Part shown: in pieces, positions 33,498 to 43,364 of the stretch
Numbering within the stretch: the first letter of the stretch is position 1
How the letters are laid out: each line of letters starts with the position of its first letter
Source: Vibrio neptunius
GTDB taxonomy: Bacteria > Pseudomonadota > Gammaproteobacteria > Enterobacterales > Vibrionaceae
Assembly (NCBI GenBank): GCA_019339365.1
Contig: CP079859.1
Coordinates: 3,472,001 to 3,536,000, forward strand
Direction of reading: 5' to 3'
DNA length: 64,000 nucleotides
The notes under the pieces: generated by a model
The model's database searches: none
Told to the model about the DNA's origin: nothing
The model's input: only the letters and a program-made list of their open reading frames with translations
Made by a program: the position numbers and the translations under genes

Positions 33498-35288
33498 TTA
33501 CGCCAAGCTCAATAGCGGTGCGCCGACCGTCACTGAATCACCTTCCTTAACGTGAAGCTCTTGAACAATACCGCCACGGGCTGCACGAACTTCAGTTTCC
33601 ATCTTCATCGCTTCGAGGATCAGAAGTACTTCACCCTCTTCAACTTGAGAGCCACTTTGAACATTCACTTTGAAAATATTCCCCGCCAATGGCGCAGGAA
33701 CCATCTCTGAATTGCCTGATTGAGCAGCAGAAGCTGGCGACGCCTGTTGAGGCGTTGAGCTAGACGGAGCAACCGATGTCAATTGACCTTGTGGGCCAAC
33801 TTCTACATCGTAAATTTGCCCGTCAACTTTCACACTGTAAGTCTCGATACTACCCTTTTCTGGCTGAGGAGCAGGCGCTGCCACAGGCTCTTCTTTACCT
33901 GGAGCAGGTTCGAAAGCATCAGGATTATGACGATTTTTAAGAAACTTCAGACCAACCTGAGGGAAGAGTGCGTAGGTCAATACATCATCAATCGTATCTG
34001 CCGCCAATGAAATACCGTCTTGTTTTGCTTTAGCCAGTAAATCTTCAGTGAGGGTATCTAATTCAGCTTCGAGTAGATCAGCAGGTCGACAAGTAATAGC
34101 CTCTGCACCATCCAGTACTTTTGCTTGTAGCTCTGGATTGACTTCAGCCGGAGCGACGCCGTACTCCCCTTTTAAGACGCCCGCCGTCTCTTTAGTGATG
34201 CTCTTGTAACGCTCACCCGTTAGTACGTTAATCACGGCTTGTGTGCCGACAATCTGTGAAGTTGGTGTCACAAGAGGAATGAAGCCCAGATCTTCGCGCA
34301 CGCGCGGGATCTCGTCCAATACTTCATCAATACGATCCGCCGCACCTTGCTCTTTAAGCTGGCTTTCCATATTCGTCAGCATGCCACCTGGCACCTGAGC
34401 GATAAGAATGCGTGAATCGACTCCTTTCAGCTGACCTTCAAACTTCGAATATTTTTTACGAACTTCGCGGAAGTAAGCCGCTATTGGTTCGATCTCATCC
34501 AACTTAAGGTTGGTATCACGCTCTGTACCTTGGAGCATCGCAACCACAGTTTCCGTCGGAGTGTGACCGTATGTACAGCTCATTGAGGAGATCGCAGTAT
34601 CAAGAATATCGACTCCAGCTTCGACTGCTTTGACTGCTGTTGCAGTAGAAAGGCCAGTCGTTGCGTGACAGTGAAGTGCTAAAGGAATATCGGTCGATGA
34701 TTTGATACGAGAGATCAGCTCTTCCGCTTCATACGGCTTAAGCAAACCTGACATATCTTTAATGCATAAAGAATGGCAACCAAGATCTTCAAGGCGCTTC
34801 GCCAGATCAACCCAAGTGTCGGTATTGTGAACCGGGCTAGTAGTATAAGAGAGCGTACCTTGTGCGTGAGCGCCTACATCGACTGCAGCCTTGACCGCTT
34901 TCTGGAAGTTGCGTACATCGTTCATTGCATCAAAAATGCGGAATACATCCATGCCATTGGCGTGTGCACGTTCGACAAATTTTTCAACCACATCATCTGC
35001 GTAGTGGCGATAACCTAGCAGGTTTTGGCCACGAAGCAGCATTTGCATAGGTGTATTGGGCATCGCTTTTTTAAGCGCACGTAGGCGTTCCCAAGGGTCT
35101 TCTCCTAAGAAACGGATACACGCATCAAAGGTAGCACCACCCCAAGTTTCTAAAGACCAGTACCCCACTTTATCGAGCTCCGCTGCGATAGGTAACATAT
35201 CTTCAAGACGCATACGAGTAGCAAACAGCGACTGATGGGCGTCACGAAGCACCACGTCGGTTAAAGCTAGTGGTTTAGACATGCTCAT
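33498..35288 (-). CDS. oadA: Oxaloacetate decarboxylase alpha subunit, biotin-bearing
   Basis: OadA carries the carboxyltransferase and biotin domains of the sodium-pumping oxaloacetate decarboxylase, which converts oxaloacetate to pyruvate and CO2. The 596-residue protein has a DRE-TIM-like barrel starting at [16 protein letters not shown], a metal-binding HCHATTGL segment, a conserved carboxylase domain, a Pro/Ala-rich linker (about 465–520), and a C-terminal biotinyl domain with EAMKMETEV; the biotin lysine is K562. It is cytoplasmic and docks on OadB and OadG. It is 25 bp after oadG and 9 bp before oadB, in the common gamma–alpha–beta order. Confidence 0.97.
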   Translation of the reverse strand: MSMSKPLALTDVVLRDAHQSLFATRMRLEDMLPIAAELDKVGYWSLETWGGATFDACIRFLGEDPWERLRALKKAMPNTPMQMLLRGQNLLGYRHYADDVVEKFVERAHANGMDVFRIFDAMNDVRNFQKAVKAAVDVGAHAQGTLSYTTSPVHNTDTWVDLAKRLEDLGCHSLCIKDMSGLLKPYEAEELISRIKSSTDIPLALHCHATTGLSTATAVKAVEAGVDILDTAISSMSCTYGHTPTETVVAMLQGTERDTNLKLDEIEPIAAYFREVRKKYSKFEGQLKGVDSRILIAQVPGGMLTNMESQLKEQGAADRIDEVLDEIPRVREDLGFIPLVTPTSQIVGTQAVINVLTGERYKSITKETAGVLKGEYGVAPAEVNPELQAKVLDGAEAITCRPADLLEAELDTLTEDLLAKAKQDGISLAADTIDDVLTYALFPQVGLKFLKNRHNPDAFEPAPGKEEPVAAPAPQPEKGSIETYSVKVDGQIYDVEVGPQGQLTSVAPSSSTPQQASPASAAQSGNSEMVPAPLAGNIFKVNVQSGSQVEEGEVLLILEAMKMETEVRAARGGIVQELHVKEGDSVTVGAPLLSLA

Positions 35289-35313
35289 TAACTCCTTTTA
35301 ATCCATTTAAATG

Positions 35314-35580
35314 CTACTTAGCAGTAGAAGTGCGATGTTGATGCACCGCAGCAGAAATCGCTGCAACTACCTTGGGGCTAATAGCAGAAGAGGTTGGTTG
35401 AATTTTATTATTTTGTTTCGGTGTAGCGATCGGCTCTGGCACTTCTTCTGGCAACAGTTTAGACATTAGCCGAACGAGATAGACGAGAATAGTTAGGAAT
35501 ATAAATACTACGGCCATCCCTGTAAGCATCAGGGTCGCAGCATCGACTAGCAGGCTTCCAATATTTTCCATTTTAAGCAT
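35314..35580 (-). CDS. oadG: Oxaloacetate decarboxylase gamma subunit
   Basis: This 88-residue subunit has one transmembrane helix (about residues 12–36, AATLMLTGMAVVFIFLTILV), then a hydrophilic tail with Pro- and Thr-rich sequence. OadG assembles the alpha and beta subunits and binds zinc near its C-terminus; here the tail ends AAVHQHRTSTAK with two histidines. It is the first gene of the operon, with the promoter in the 430-bp region upstream. The small size makes homology weak on its own, but the position is diagnostic. Confidence 0.92.
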   Translation of the reverse strand: MLKMENIGSLLVDAATLMLTGMAVVFIFLTILVYLVRLMSKLLPEEVPEPIATPKQNNKIQPTSSAISPKVVAAISAAVHQHRTSTAK

Positions 35581-35977
35581 CCTTTCTTTGTCATCCTGAC
35601 AAGATATTGGCCATTTAATAATTGGGACTTCGTGTCCTAAATGACCTTTTTAACGTCAGTTCTGTGCTGACGCTTCCTTTCAGGAAAAGTAGTCAAATAT
35701 CCTGATAAGAGGTCTAGGATTATCTCGATTGGTTAAAATTTGTCAATTTTGTTTAAAGCACTCTTGATGATATTGCACATTTCTAGGGATGATTGCGTCA
35801 TAAAAATCACATAAATCTGCAATCTGAGACGATATAAGAATAAATAACTGCCTATTTTCAGACGTTATTAGATAAATCGGATGATTACTGCGATAGGGGT
35901 AATGTTTTCCAAAAAAGTTCTTAGAAAACAACAATTTGTAAAAACAAAGTTAATAAAATGATAAGAAATTGTTAAAA
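35581..35977. other. Upstream region of the oad operon
   Basis: This roughly 400-bp AT-rich stretch has no convincing gene. A 63-codon frame on the minus strand (35743–35934) has no ribosome site or family resemblance. The region should hold the oadG promoter and any citrate or anaerobic control site, but I could not define one. Confidence 0.5.
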
Positions 35978-36004
35978 GAAAAGCCCTGCTATTTCTAGCA
36001 GGGC
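35978..36004 (-). terminator. Terminator of the tRNA cluster
   Basis: GCCCTGCTA and TAGCAGGGC form a 9-bp stem around TTTC, followed by TTTTCTTTT on the minus strand, 10 bp past the last tRNA-Arg. Confidence 0.88.
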
Positions 36005-36014
36005 CTTTATATGG

Positions 36015-36091
36015 TGGCGCGCTCGGAAGGATTCGAACCTTCGACCGCCTGGTTCGTAGCCAGGTACTCTATCCAGCTGAGCTACGAGCGC
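36015..36091 (-). tRNA. tRNA-Arg (ACG), type A
   Basis: This 77-nt tRNA with encoded CCA has the anticodon arm CCTGGCTACGAACCAGG (ACG, normally edited to ICG to read CGN). Acceptor arms are GCGCTCG and CGAGCGC; the T stem is GAAGG/CCTTC. It is the most distal gene of the cluster. Confidence 0.97.
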
Positions 36092-36140
36092 GCAATGTTT
36101 TATATTGAAGAGTCAATATCAGGTCAGTGACCTTAATTAA

Positions 36141-36217
36141 TGGCGCGTCCTGGAGGATTCGAACCTCCGACCGCCTGGTTCGTAGCCAGGTACTCTATCC
36201 AGCTGAGCTAAGGACGC
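36141..36217 (-). tRNA. tRNA-Arg (ACG), type B
   Basis: Same anticodon arm as type A, but acceptor arms are GCGTCCT and AGGACGC and the T stem is GGAGG/CCTCC, so paired changes preserve structure. Confidence 0.97.
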
Positions 36218-36258
36218 ACGGGGTGTTCAACAAGCTTTAAACTTACTAAACGAGATAG

Positions 36259-36335
36259 TGGCGCGCTCGGAAGGATTCGAACCTTCGACCGCCTGGTTCG
36301 TAGCCAGGTACTCTATCCAGCTGAGCTACGAGCGC
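36259..36335 (-). tRNA. tRNA-Arg (ACG), type A
   Basis: Identical in sequence to the copy 244 bp downstream in the transcript (36015–36091) and part of the same tandem duplication. Confidence 0.97.
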
Positions 36336-36384
36336 GCAATGTTTTATATTGAAGAATCAATATCAGGTCAGTGACCTTAATTAG

Positions 36385-36461
36385 TGGCGCGTCCTGGAGG
36401 ATTCGAACCTCCGACCGCCTGGTTCGTAGCCAGGTACTCTATCCAGCTGAGCTAAGGACGC
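36385..36461 (-). tRNA. tRNA-Arg (ACG), type B
   Basis: Identical to the type B copy at 36141–36217, displaced by exactly 244 bp. Confidence 0.97.
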
Positions 36462-36502
36462 ACGGGGTGTTCAACAAGTTTTAAACTTACCAAACGAAAT
36501 AG

Positions 36503-36579
36503 TGGCGCGCTCGGAAGGATTCGAACCTTCGACCGCCTGGTTCGTAGCCAGGTACTCTATCCAGCTGAGCTACGAGCGC
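36503..36579 (-). tRNA. tRNA-Arg (ACG), type A
   Basis: Third type A copy, again 244 bp from the previous one. Its 5' flank differs from the other copies, marking the edge of the duplicated unit. Confidence 0.97.
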
Positions 36580-36675
36580 GCAATGTTCTCCCAAAAGAGA
36601 GTTGTGAAGTATATCACACTACTTCTTTGAAACAACAGGGCTTTAAAACAAAAAAATTGGCCATAAGCCAATTAA

Positions 36676-36768
36676 TGGCGGTGAGGGAGGGATTCGAACC
36701 CTCGATACGGCTACAAACCGTATACTCCCTTAGCAGGGGAGCGCCTTCAGCCTCTCGGCCACCTCACC
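36676..36768 (-). tRNA. tRNA-Ser (GCT)
   Basis: This 93-nt class II tRNA with encoded CCA and a long variable arm (TATACGG...CCGTATC) has anticodon arm CTCCCCTGCTAAGGGAG, giving GCT for AGC/AGT codons. Confidence 0.96.
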
Positions 36769-36792
36769 GTTTTATTCCCTGGTAAGGAAATA

Positions 36793-36869
36793 TGGCGCGC
36801 TCGGAAGGATTCGAACCTTCGACCGCCTGGTTCGTAGCCAGGTACTCTATCCAGCTGAGCTACGAGCGC
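36793..36869 (-). tRNA. tRNA-Arg (ACG), type A
   Basis: Fourth type A copy, placed between two tRNA-Ser genes and outside the 244-bp repeat. Confidence 0.97.
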
Positions 36870-36911
36870 GCAATGCTTGTTTTAAAGCAGCTCCGAAGAG
36901 CAGTGCAAGAA

Positions 36912-37004
36912 TGGCGGTGAGGGAGGGATTCGAACCCTCGATGCGGCTACAAACCGCATACTCCCTTAGCAGGGGAGCGCCTTCAGCCTCTCGGCCACCT
37001 CACC
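36912..37004 (-). tRNA. tRNA-Ser (GCT), promoter-proximal
   Basis: 93 nt, near-identical to the other tRNA-Ser; the variable arm has GCATGCGG-type pairs (ATGCGG/CCGCAT) in place of ATACGG/CCGTAT, a compensated change. It is the first gene of the cluster, 16 bp downstream of the promoter -10. Confidence 0.96.
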
Positions 37005-37019
37005 GTCTTGCGGAGGCAC

Positions 37020-37047
37020 ATATTACGATTTACCCAAAATATGTCAA
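37020..37047 (-). promoter_or_regulatory. Promoter of the Ser/Arg tRNA cluster
   Basis: On the minus strand, TTGACA (37042–37047) and TAATAT (37020–37025) are separated by 16 bp, followed by a GC-rich stretch just before tRNA-Ser. A perfect -35 and short spacer suit a strong stable-RNA promoter. Confidence 0.82.
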
Positions 37048-37151
37048 ACATTTTCTTGGCAAAATCAGCAAAAAGTTGGCCAACCGTTGGCTATTTAATC
37101 AAAGCGATGCTAATTCGCTCTTTTTGCTATAAATATGCCTATCAACAATAT

Positions 37152-37178
37152 AAAAAAGGCTGACATAATGTCAGCCTT
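37152..37178 (-). terminator. Terminator after csrA
   Basis: AAGGCTGACAT and ATGTCAGCCTT form an 11-bp stem with a very small loop, followed by TTTTTTA on the minus strand, 10 bp past the csrA stop. Confidence 0.9.
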
Positions 37179-37187
37179 CTCGTGTAA

Positions 37188-37385
37188 TTAGTAGTTGCCT
37201 GGTGCAGTGTTACCATTACCTTTTTCTGCCTGAATGCGCATGTAGATTTCTTCACGGTGAACAGACACTTCTTTCGGCGCATTAACACCGATACGTACTT
37301 GGTTGCCTTTCACGCCCAGTACTGTGACTGTGACTTCATCACCGATCATTAGAGTTTCGCCAACGCGGCGAGTTAAAATTAGCAT
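37188..37385 (-). CDS. csrA: Carbon storage regulator CsrA
   Basis: CsrA is a small RNA-binding dimer that binds GGA motifs in mRNA leaders and controls carbon flux, motility and quorum-sensing output. The 65-residue protein begins [20 protein letters not shown] and contains [20 protein letters not shown]44 of the family corresponds to the HREEIY arginine. The C-terminus is slightly extended ([13 protein letters not shown]), normal for vibrios. The ATG has AAGGAG upstream. It lies between lysC and the Ser/Arg tRNA cluster, mirroring the E. coli alaS–csrA–serV–argV order. CsrA is normally antagonised by CsrB-type RNAs, none of which is visible in this window. Confidence 0.97.
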   Translation of the reverse strand: MLILTRRVGETLMIGDEVTVTVLGVKGNQVRIGVNAPKEVSVHREEIYMRIQAEKGNGNTAPGNY

Positions 37386-37477
37386 TCTGTGCTCCTTGAG
37401 TAATCTCTGATTTTTCTTGCTACGAGGCTATTATCCAACAAAAGTTATATTTTCGTAAACTCTATTCTCGAGCCTAA

Positions 37478-38665
37478 TTAACCTAAAAAGGCATGTTTTT
37501 GCTGGCAGTCGAGCGCCTCTGCAGAAGTAATGTAAGCATCATGCAGTATGTTTGCCGCTTTGTCGACGTATTCTGGAGACAACACCAACATCAACGACTG
37601 TGAATTCACTGCATAATGCATCACATCTATCCCCTGTTCAGACAACAAGGCATAAGACTGTTCAACCAATCCTTCGACCTGAAGGCCTACTGCTGTAAGC
37701 AAGCTAACCTCTTCACTATTACGGATTTTGTCACCGAACACCAGTTCCAGCTTGGCATAAGCATCGTGTTTTATCACCGCACCTACCCATTCTGCATGGT
37801 CGATCACATTCCAAATCGTGACACCCAGCATCTGACACTGTTTCTCTAGGCCACAGAATGCATCACGGTCAACCTTAAGCATTGTCAGTTCACGCTGGAT
37901 TGCGACACCACAGATCGCCTTTTGGCATTCACTGCCCTTGACCAGACTGCCTGTATTGCTATCAAACGTGGAGAGAACACGAAGTGGCACATTATGTCGC
38001 CAAGCGTACTGAACCGAAGGAAGGTGGAGCACTTTCGCTCCTTTACGTGCCATTTCTTCCATAGAAGGAAAATCAATCACATCCAGCTTCTTGGCACTAG
38101 GAACCGTGCGAGGATCGCAAGTATAGATGCCGTCGACATCAGTAAAAATCTGGCACTCTTCAGCTTGTAGAAAGCCAGCTAAAGTAACAGCACTGGTATC
38201 AGATCCCCCTCGACCTAACGTGGTGATGTCCCCATTCTCATTTATACCCTGGAAGCCCGCGACAATGACAATATTGTCTTGTGCCAGCCATGATTCAATT
38301 GTTGAGGTATCAATGTGCTTAATCGTCGCGTCATTGTGTTGATTGTCCGTCACAATGTTCGCTTGTGCTCCGGTAAGTGAGCGTGCGGCATAACCTAGTT
38401 TATTTAGAGTCATTGCCAGCAGTGCCATCGACACCTGCTCACCAGCAGAGAGCAAAACATCAAGTTCTCGGGCAGTTGGCACGCTGTCTACCTGCTTTGC
38501 CAAATCCAATAGTCGGTTTGTCTCTCCAGACATAGCAGACACAACGACTACAACTTGATTACCATCATTCTTCGCCTTAATGATGTGCTCAGCGACTTTG
38601 TGGATCCTTTCAATTGAACCCACAGAGGTTCCGCCAAACTTTTGCACGATAAGGGGCTTTTTCAC
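37478..38665 (-). CDS. lysC: Aspartate kinase
   Basis: This 395-residue enzyme phosphorylates aspartate, the first step toward lysine, threonine and methionine. The N-terminal amino-acid-kinase domain shows VQKFGGTSVGS (K9), VVVVSAMSGETNRLL and the GRGGSDTSAVTLAGFL loop; the C-terminal third contains two ACT-like regulatory repeats (about residues 260–395). It is a monofunctional kinase without a homoserine dehydrogenase domain. Which amino acid inhibits it cannot be read from the sequence. The gene lies between alaS and csrA, a placement I know from Vibrio. I checked the upstream 190 bp for a lysine riboswitch and saw no convincing one. The symbol is by family; other vibrio aspartokinases exist. 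Confidence 0.9.
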   Translation of the reverse strand: MKKPLIVQKFGGTSVGSIERIHKVAEHIIKAKNDGNQVVVVVSAMSGETNRLLDLAKQVDSVPTARELDVLLSAGEQVSMALLAMTLNKLGYAARSLTGAQANIVTDNQHNDATIKHIDTSTIESWLAQDNIVIVAGFQGINENGDITTLGRGGSDTSAVTLAGFLQAEECQIFTDVDGIYTCDPRTVPSAKKLDVIDFPSMEEMARKGAKVLHLPSVQYAWRHNVPLRVLSTFDSNTGSLVKGSECQKAICGVAIQRELTMLKVDRDAFCGLEKQCQMLGVTIWNVIDHAEWVGAVIKHDAYAKLELVFGDKIRNSEEVSLLTAVGLQVEGLVEQSYALLSEQGIDVMHYAVNSQSLMLVLSPEYVDKAANILHDAYITSAEALDCQQKHAFLG

Positions 38666-38801
38666 CAGTCTTCACCTTCCCAAGACCAAAGTCTCATTAG
38701 GCCGCATTCAATCAATTGAATATTGTTTGCAGCATTAATAACAAAAACCAAGCTGCTTAATCAGCACAGAGTAACTGAGCTATTAAACCACTTGGTTAGT
38801 A

Positions 38802-38840
38802 GAAAAAAATTACGCCCAATCAAACAATTGATTGAGCGTA
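38802..38840 (-). terminator. Terminator after alaS
   Basis: On the minus strand, TACGC-TC-AATCAA pairs with TTGATT-GG-GCGTA around a short loop (two-base symmetric mismatch), followed by seven T. It begins about 20 bp past alaS. Confidence 0.78.
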
Positions 38841-38859
38841 TTTATATACAAATCAGATT

Positions 38860-41442
38860 TTACAGGCGCTCTTCAAGCCATGGCTGAACAGACTTGATTG
38901 CTTCAGGAAGCGCTTCAACGTCTGTGCCGCCAGCCTGAGCCATGTCAGGTCGACCACCACCTTTGCCGCCGACTTGCTCAGCAACCATTTTCACTAAGTC
39001 GCCCGCTTTAACTTTGCCGATAAGATCTTTTGTGACCCCCGCAATCAAACCAATCTTCTCACCATTGACGTTCGCCAGCATGACGACACCACTGCCCATC
39101 TGGTTCTTGATGTCATCAACCATAGTACGCAGGTTCTTAGGATCGGCATCTTGCATCGCAGCGATAAGGACTTTAACGCCGTTGATCTCTTGAGCTTTGC
39201 CCATGATGTTTGCACTTTCAGCTGCTGCCATCTTGTCTTTTAGCTTCTGAATCTCTTTCTCTAGAGATTTTGCTTTCGACGCAGATTCTGCAAGCTTCTC
39301 TTCGAACTTCGCTTGTTGAGCTTCGATTGCGTCTAGTGCTGCTTCACCGGTTACGGCTTCGATACGGCGGATACCTGCTGCGATACCACCTTCAGAAGTG
39401 ATCTTGAATAGGCCAATATCACCCGTGTTTGATGCGTGGATACCACCACAAAGCTCAGTAGAGAACTCACCCATAGATAGAACGCGAACCTCATCATCAT
39501 ACTTTTCGCCGAATAGTGCCATTGCACCTTTCTGCTTCGCTGACTCGATGTCCATCACGTTAGTTTCAATAACGTGGTTGCGACGAACTTGAGCATTCAC
39601 GAGGCGCTCAACGTCTTTTAGCTCTTCTGGCGTTACCGCTTCTAGGTGTGAGAAGTCGAAACGTAGGTTTTCAGGTTTAACTAGCGAGCCTTTCTGAGTA
39701 ACGTGCTCGCCCAGTACTGAACGTAACGCTGCGTGTAATAGGTGAGTCGCTGAGTGGTTAAGAGAGATGGAAGCGCGACGCTCAGCATCGACAATCGCTC
39801 CTACTTCATCACCTTTCGCTAGAACGCCTTCCACAAGAACACCATGGTGCGCAATTGCGTTACCTAATTTCTGAGTATCTTCGACTTTAAAAAGACCAGA
39901 TTCGGTTTTTAGCACGCCCGCGTCACCGCACTGACCGCCAGACTCTGCATAGAATGGTGTTTCACCAAGGATGATTATCGCTTTGTCGCCTGCCGATAGA
40001 GAGTCTGCTACTTCACCCTCAACGAAGATTTCAGCAACAGTACTCTTACCTTCAGTACCTGTGTAGCCACAGAACTCAGACTCAGCTTCCGTCTTGATCG
40101 TTGCGTTATAATCAGTACCGAATTGGCCTGCTTCGCGAGCACGTTGACGCTGCTCTGCCATCGCTTTCTCAAAGCCAGCTTCGTCGATGGTAAAGTCACG
40201 TTCGCGAGCTACATCGTTAGTTAAGTCAGCAGGGAAACCGTAAGTATCGTAAAGCTTGAAGACGGTTTCACCGTCTAGCTCATTGCCTTCAAGTGCGTCT
40301 AGTGCTTCATTAAGAATCACCATGCCGCGCTCTAGTGTGCGACCAAAGTTCTCTTCTTCGATGCGAAGTACTTTCTCAACAAGCTCTTGCTGTTTCTTAA
40401 GTTCTTCTGCAGCGCTGCCCATCACTTCAGCAAGTACACCAACAAGTTTGTGGAAGAATACACCTTGCGCACCCAACTTGTTACCGTGACGAACGGCACG
40501 ACGAATAATACGACGTAGGACGTAACCACGACCTTCGTTTGAAGGCATCACGCCATCAGCGATTAGGAATGAACAAGAACGGATGTGGTCAGCAATAACG
40601 CGTAGCGACTGGTTTGATAGATCGTCGTGACCTACCACCTCAGCCGTCGCTTTGATTAGCTTTTGAAATACATCGATTTCGTAGTTTGAGTGAACGCCTT
40701 GCATGATTGCAGAAATACGCTCGATACCCATACCTGTATCAACAGCAGGCTTTGGTAGTTCCTCCATCGTGCCATCTGCATGACGGTTGAACTGCATGAA
40801 CACGTTGTTCCAGATCTCGATGAAACGGTCACCATCTTCTTCTGGAGTGCCAGGGCGACCGCCCCAGATGTGCTCACCGTGATCATAAAAGATTTCAGTA
40901 CATGGGCCACAAGGACCTGTATCACCCATCGTCCAGAAGTTGTCAGATTCGAACTTCTTGCCACCTTCTTTGTCGCCAATGCGAACAATCTTATCAGCAG
41001 GTACACCGACTTTCTTGTTCCAGATCTCGAAGGCTTCGTCATCTGTTTCGTATACCGTAACCAGTAGCTTCTCTTCTGGTAGGCCAAGAGTTTTAGTCAG
41101 GAACTCCCAAGCAAACGCAATCGCGTCTTCTTTGAAGTAATCTCCAAAACTGAAGTTACCCAACATTTCGAAGAATGTATGGTGACGAGCGGTGAAGCCA
41201 ACATTTTCAAGGTCATTATGTTTACCACCTGCACGTACACAACGCTGAGCCGTAGTTGCTCGCGTGTAGGCTCGCTTTTCAGCGCCTAAGAAGCAATCTT
41301 TGAATTGGTTCATACCTGCGTTAGTAAATAGCAGGGTTGGATCGTTATGTGGAACCAACGATGAACTGTCTACGATTTGGTGTCCTTTGCTTTCAAAGAA
41401 CTTGAGGAACGAATTGCGAACCTCATCAGTGCTCATGTACAT
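38860..41442 (-). CDS. alaS: Alanine–tRNA ligase
   Basis: AlaS attaches alanine to tRNA-Ala and edits mischarged serine or glycine. The 860-residue product has the class II catalytic core with [20 protein letters not shown] (motif 1 region) and RAVRHG, the editing domain with the zinc-type [11 protein letters not shown] and [13 protein letters not shown] motifs, and a C-terminal coiled-coil/C-Ala domain (from about 700). The reading frame is complete and length is typical. The first residues are [22 protein letters not shown] from the second Met is also plausible. It is transcribed leftward after recA and recX, as in E. coli. Confidence 0.97.
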   Translation of the reverse strand: MYMSTDEVRNSFLKFFESKGHQIVDSSSLVPHNDPTLLFTNAGMNQFKDCFLGAEKRAYTRATTAQRCVRAGGKHNDLENVGFTARHHTFFEMLGNFSFGDYFKEDAIAFAWEFLTKTLGLPEEKLLVTVYETDDEAFEIWNKKVGVPADKIVRIGDKEGGKKFESDNFWTMGDTGPCGPCTEIFYDHGEHIWGGRPGTPEEDGDRFIEIWNNVFMQFNRHADGTMEELPKPAVDTGMGIERISAIMQGVHSNYEIDVFQKLIKATAEVVGHDDLSNQSLRVIADHIRSCSFLIADGVMPSNEGRGYVLRRIIRRAVRHGNKLGAQGVFFHKLVGVLAEVMGSAAEELKKQQELVEKVLRIEEENFGRTLERGMVILNEALDALEGNELDGETVFKLYDTYGFPADLTNDVARERDFTIDEAGFEKAMAEQRQRAREAGQFGTDYNATIKTEAESEFCGYTGTEGKSTVAEIFVEGEVADSLSAGDKAIIILGETPFYAESGGQCGDAGVLKTESGLFKVEDTQKLGNAIAHHGVLVEGVLAKGDEVGAIVDAERRASISLNHSATHLLHAALRSVLGEHVTQKGSLVKPENLRFDFSHLEAVTPEELKDVERLVNAQVRRNHVIETNVMDIESAKQKGAMALFGEKYDDEVRVLSMGEFSTELCGGIHASNTGDIGLFKITSEGGIAAGIRRIEAVTGEAALDAIEAQQAKFEEKLAESASKAKSLEKEIQKLKDKMAAAESANIMGKAQEINGVKVLIAAMQDADPKNLRTMVDDIKNQMGSGVVMLANVNGEKIGLIAGVTKDLIGKVKAGDLVKMVAEQVGGKGGGRPDMAQAGGTDVEALPEAIKSVQPWLEERL

Positions 41443-41583
41443 GCAGCTCTTCCTGAAAATAGTCGAGTTAGAATTTTGCCGTATTGTAGATCAAGCAATC
41501 AGCCACGACTAGCTTTCTTGTAGAAAAGAGCCTTTTCTGCGCGATTTTCGCAATAAATCAAAAAATGAGCGCATAACCACTAT

Positions 41584-42054
41584 TTATGATCCGTCTTCAG
41601 TACTCAGGGCATAGCTTATTTGTTCAAAGCTGTAGCCACGATATTGAAGAAATCGAACCTGTTTTGCATACTCTTTCTGATCTTTCGCTTTAAGGCCTTT
41701 GAACTTTTTTTCGGCAGCCTGTTTCGCCAACTCAAACCAGTCTTGTGGCTCTTCTTCAAATGCCTTTTCGATGGTGGGTTCACTGACACGTTTCTGATTA
41801 AGTTCCTGACGAATACGTCGTTCACCATGCCCTTTGTATACATGCTGTCGGATCTGGCTTTTGGCGTAACGAAGGTCGTCTAAGTAGTTGTGGTCAAGAC
41901 AGAACTTCACCGCTTCTTGAATCGCCTCTTCTTCATAACCTTTCATTGCAAGCTTCTGATAAAGCTCATACTCACCATGGTCACGCCGACTAAGCCGTTG
42001 AATGGCGGCTTCTTTACTGGATAAAGTGGGAGGTTTGCGTTGAAACATAAGCAC
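41584..42054 (-). CDS. recX: RecA regulator RecX
   Basis: RecX binds the RecA filament and limits its extension and co-protease activity. The 156-residue protein consists of tandem three-helix repeats with the family motifs [20 protein letters not shown] and [14 protein letters not shown], ending in [16 protein letters not shown]. It starts [11 protein letters not shown]; a start at Met3 is equally likely. It is 77 bp downstream of recA, separated by a terminator-like hairpin, which in other bacteria allows about 5–10% read-through so that RecX stays below RecA. The frame is intact. Confidence 0.93.
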   Translation of the reverse strand: MLMFQRKPPTLSSKEAAIQRLSRRDHGEYELYQKLAMKGYEEEAIQEAVKFCLDHNYLDDLRYAKSQIRQHVYKGHGERRIRQELNQKRVSEPTIEKAFEEEPQDWFELAKQAAEKKFKGLKAKDQKEYAKQVRFLQYRGYSFEQISYALSTEDGS

Positions 42055-42085
42055 TCAACATTATTCGGTTACGCTAAATACAACA

Positions 42086-42108
42086 AAGCCCTGCAAGTTG
42101 CAGGGCTT
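42086..42108 (-). terminator. Terminator between recA and recX
   Basis: AAGCCCTGCAA and TTGCAGGGCTT form an 11-bp stem, followed by TTGTTGTATTT on the minus strand. The imperfect T run fits partial read-through into recX. Confidence 0.8.
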
Positions 42109-42130
42109 CAAAACTCTGAGCTATGAGTAC

Positions 42131-43177
42131 TTATAGCTCTTCTTGCTCTGGCATTTCACCTAGCTCAGCGGCGTCTGGCTGAATTTCTGCCGGAGTTAGC
42201 AACAACTCACGCAGTTTAGTGTCGATTTGCTGAGCCGCCGCTGGGTTTTCACGCAGGTACTTACACGCATTGGCTTTACCCTGGCCAATCTTATCGCCAT
42301 TGTAGCTATACCAAGCACCCGCTTTTTCAACCAGCTTATTCTTCACGCCTAGGTCAATCAACTCACCTTCACGGTTAAAGCCTGCGCCGTACATGATTTG
42401 CGTTTCCGCTTGTTTAAACGGTGCCGCGATCTTGTTCTTAACCACTTTAATGCGAGTTTCGTTACCTACCACTTCGTCGCCTTCCTTGATAGAGCCTGTG
42501 CGGCGGATATCAAGACGAACAGAAGCGTAGAATTTTAGTGCATTACCACCTGTAGTCGTTTCAGGGTTACCAAACATGACACCGATCTTCATACGGATCT
42601 GGTTGATGAAGATACACATACAGTTTGACTGCTTCAGGTTACCCGTCAGCTTACGCATTGCTTGAGAAAGCATACGCGCCTGAAGACCCATATGGCTATC
42701 GCCCATCTCACCTTCGATTTCCGCTTTCGGTGTCAATGCAGCCACAGAGTCGACAACCATAACGTCAATCGCACCTGATCGCGCCAGAGCATCACAAATC
42801 TCTAATGCTTGTTCACCCGTGTCTGGCTGAGAAACCAATAGTGCATCAATATCTACGCCTAGCTTCTTAGCGTAGACAGGATCAAGAGCGTGTTCGGCAT
42901 CAATAAAGGCACATGTTTTACCTTCACGTTGTGCAGCAGCAATCAGCTCAAGAGTTAGCGTCGTCTTACCTGATGACTCTGGGCCATAAACTTCAACGAT
43001 ACGGCCCATTGGCAGACCACCAGCACCCAATGCGATATCAAGAGAAAGTGAACCTGTCGAGATGGTTTCAACATCCATAGCACGGTTATCACCAAGACGC
43101 ATAATAGAGCCTTTACCGAATTGCTTTTCAATCTGACCGAGCGCAGCGGCAAGCGCTTTCTGTTTGTTATCGTCCAT
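42131..43177 (-). CDS. recA: Recombinase RecA
   Basis: RecA forms filaments on single-stranded DNA, catalyses strand exchange and triggers LexA self-cleavage. The 348-residue protein begins [20 protein letters not shown] and shows Walker [10 protein letters not shown], the glutamate of EAEHA-type region in [12 protein letters not shown], Walker [11 protein letters not shown], and loop L2 around [20 protein letters not shown] chose ATG 43177, with GGAG seven bases before it; the open frame extends further to 43255 but across the mRNA leader. The C-terminal tail is acidic (GEMPEQEEL). Regulation by LexA is supported by the site upstream. Confidence 0.98.
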   Translation of the reverse strand: MDDNKQKALAAALGQIEKQFGKGSIMRLGDNRAMDVETISTGSLSLDIALGAGGLPMGRIVEVYGPESSGKTTLTLELIAAAQREGKTCAFIDAEHALDPVYAKKLGVDIDALLVSQPDTGEQALEICDALARSGAIDVMVVDSVAALTPKAEIEGEMGDSHMGLQARMLSQAMRKLTGNLKQSNCMCIFINQIRMKIGVMFGNPETTTGGNALKFYASVRLDIRRTGSIKEGDEVVGNETRIKVVKNKIAAPFKQAETQIMYGAGFNREGELIDLGVKNKLVEKAGAWYSYNGDKIGQGKANACKYLRENPAAAQQIDTKLRELLLTPAEIQPDAAELGEMPEQEEL

Positions 43178-43267
43178 CACTTTCTCCGATTTTTTCATCA
43201 ACGCATTGATGATCTTTGAATTCTTCTCTATTTTCCTCAGAGTCCACTGAGGCAATCAATGAAAATC

Positions 43268-43295
43268 ATTATACTGTTGATTCATACAGTGTCTA
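43268..43295 (-). promoter_or_regulatory. recA promoter with LexA (SOS) box
   Basis: On the minus strand the -35 TAGACA (43290–43295) and -10 TATAAT (43268–43273) are separated by 16 bp, and a consensus SOS box with CTGT-N8-ACAG (43274–43289) fills the spacer exactly. The layout matches the E. coli recA promoter. Confidence 0.93.
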
Positions 43296-43364
43296 TAGCT
43301 GTATGAATTTTTTTTAGACTTTCGTTATATCTATCTAATTTTTAAATACTTTAATTTTAAAAAC

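Larger units (their letters stand above)
36015..36502 (-). repeat. 244-bp tandem duplication of a tRNA-Arg pair
   Basis: Two units of tRNA-Arg type A, spacer, type B, spacer are repeated at exact 244-bp spacing (36015, 36259, and the start of a third at 36503). Spacers between copies differ at only a few bases, for example GAAGAGTC versus GAAGAATC, so duplication was recent or is maintained by recombination. Confidence 0.9.

Noticed and set aside
35743..35934. A 63-codon frame in the oad upstream region
   Set aside because: AT-rich composition, no Shine-Dalgarno sequence and no recognisable family; most likely chance.
36015..37004. Tandem repeats resembling a CRISPR array
   Set aside because: The regular repeats are complete tRNA-Arg and tRNA-Ser genes with CCA ends and cloverleaf pairing.
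38666..38801. Possible lysine riboswitch upstream of lysC
   Set aside because: The gap between alaS terminator and lysC is about 135 bp and shows none of the conserved lysine-riboswitch junction sequence; too short for the full fold.
43178..43255. N-terminal extension of recA by 26 codons
   Set aside because: It lies in the mRNA leader just below the promoter; RecA of known length starts at 43177 with a clear ribosome site.
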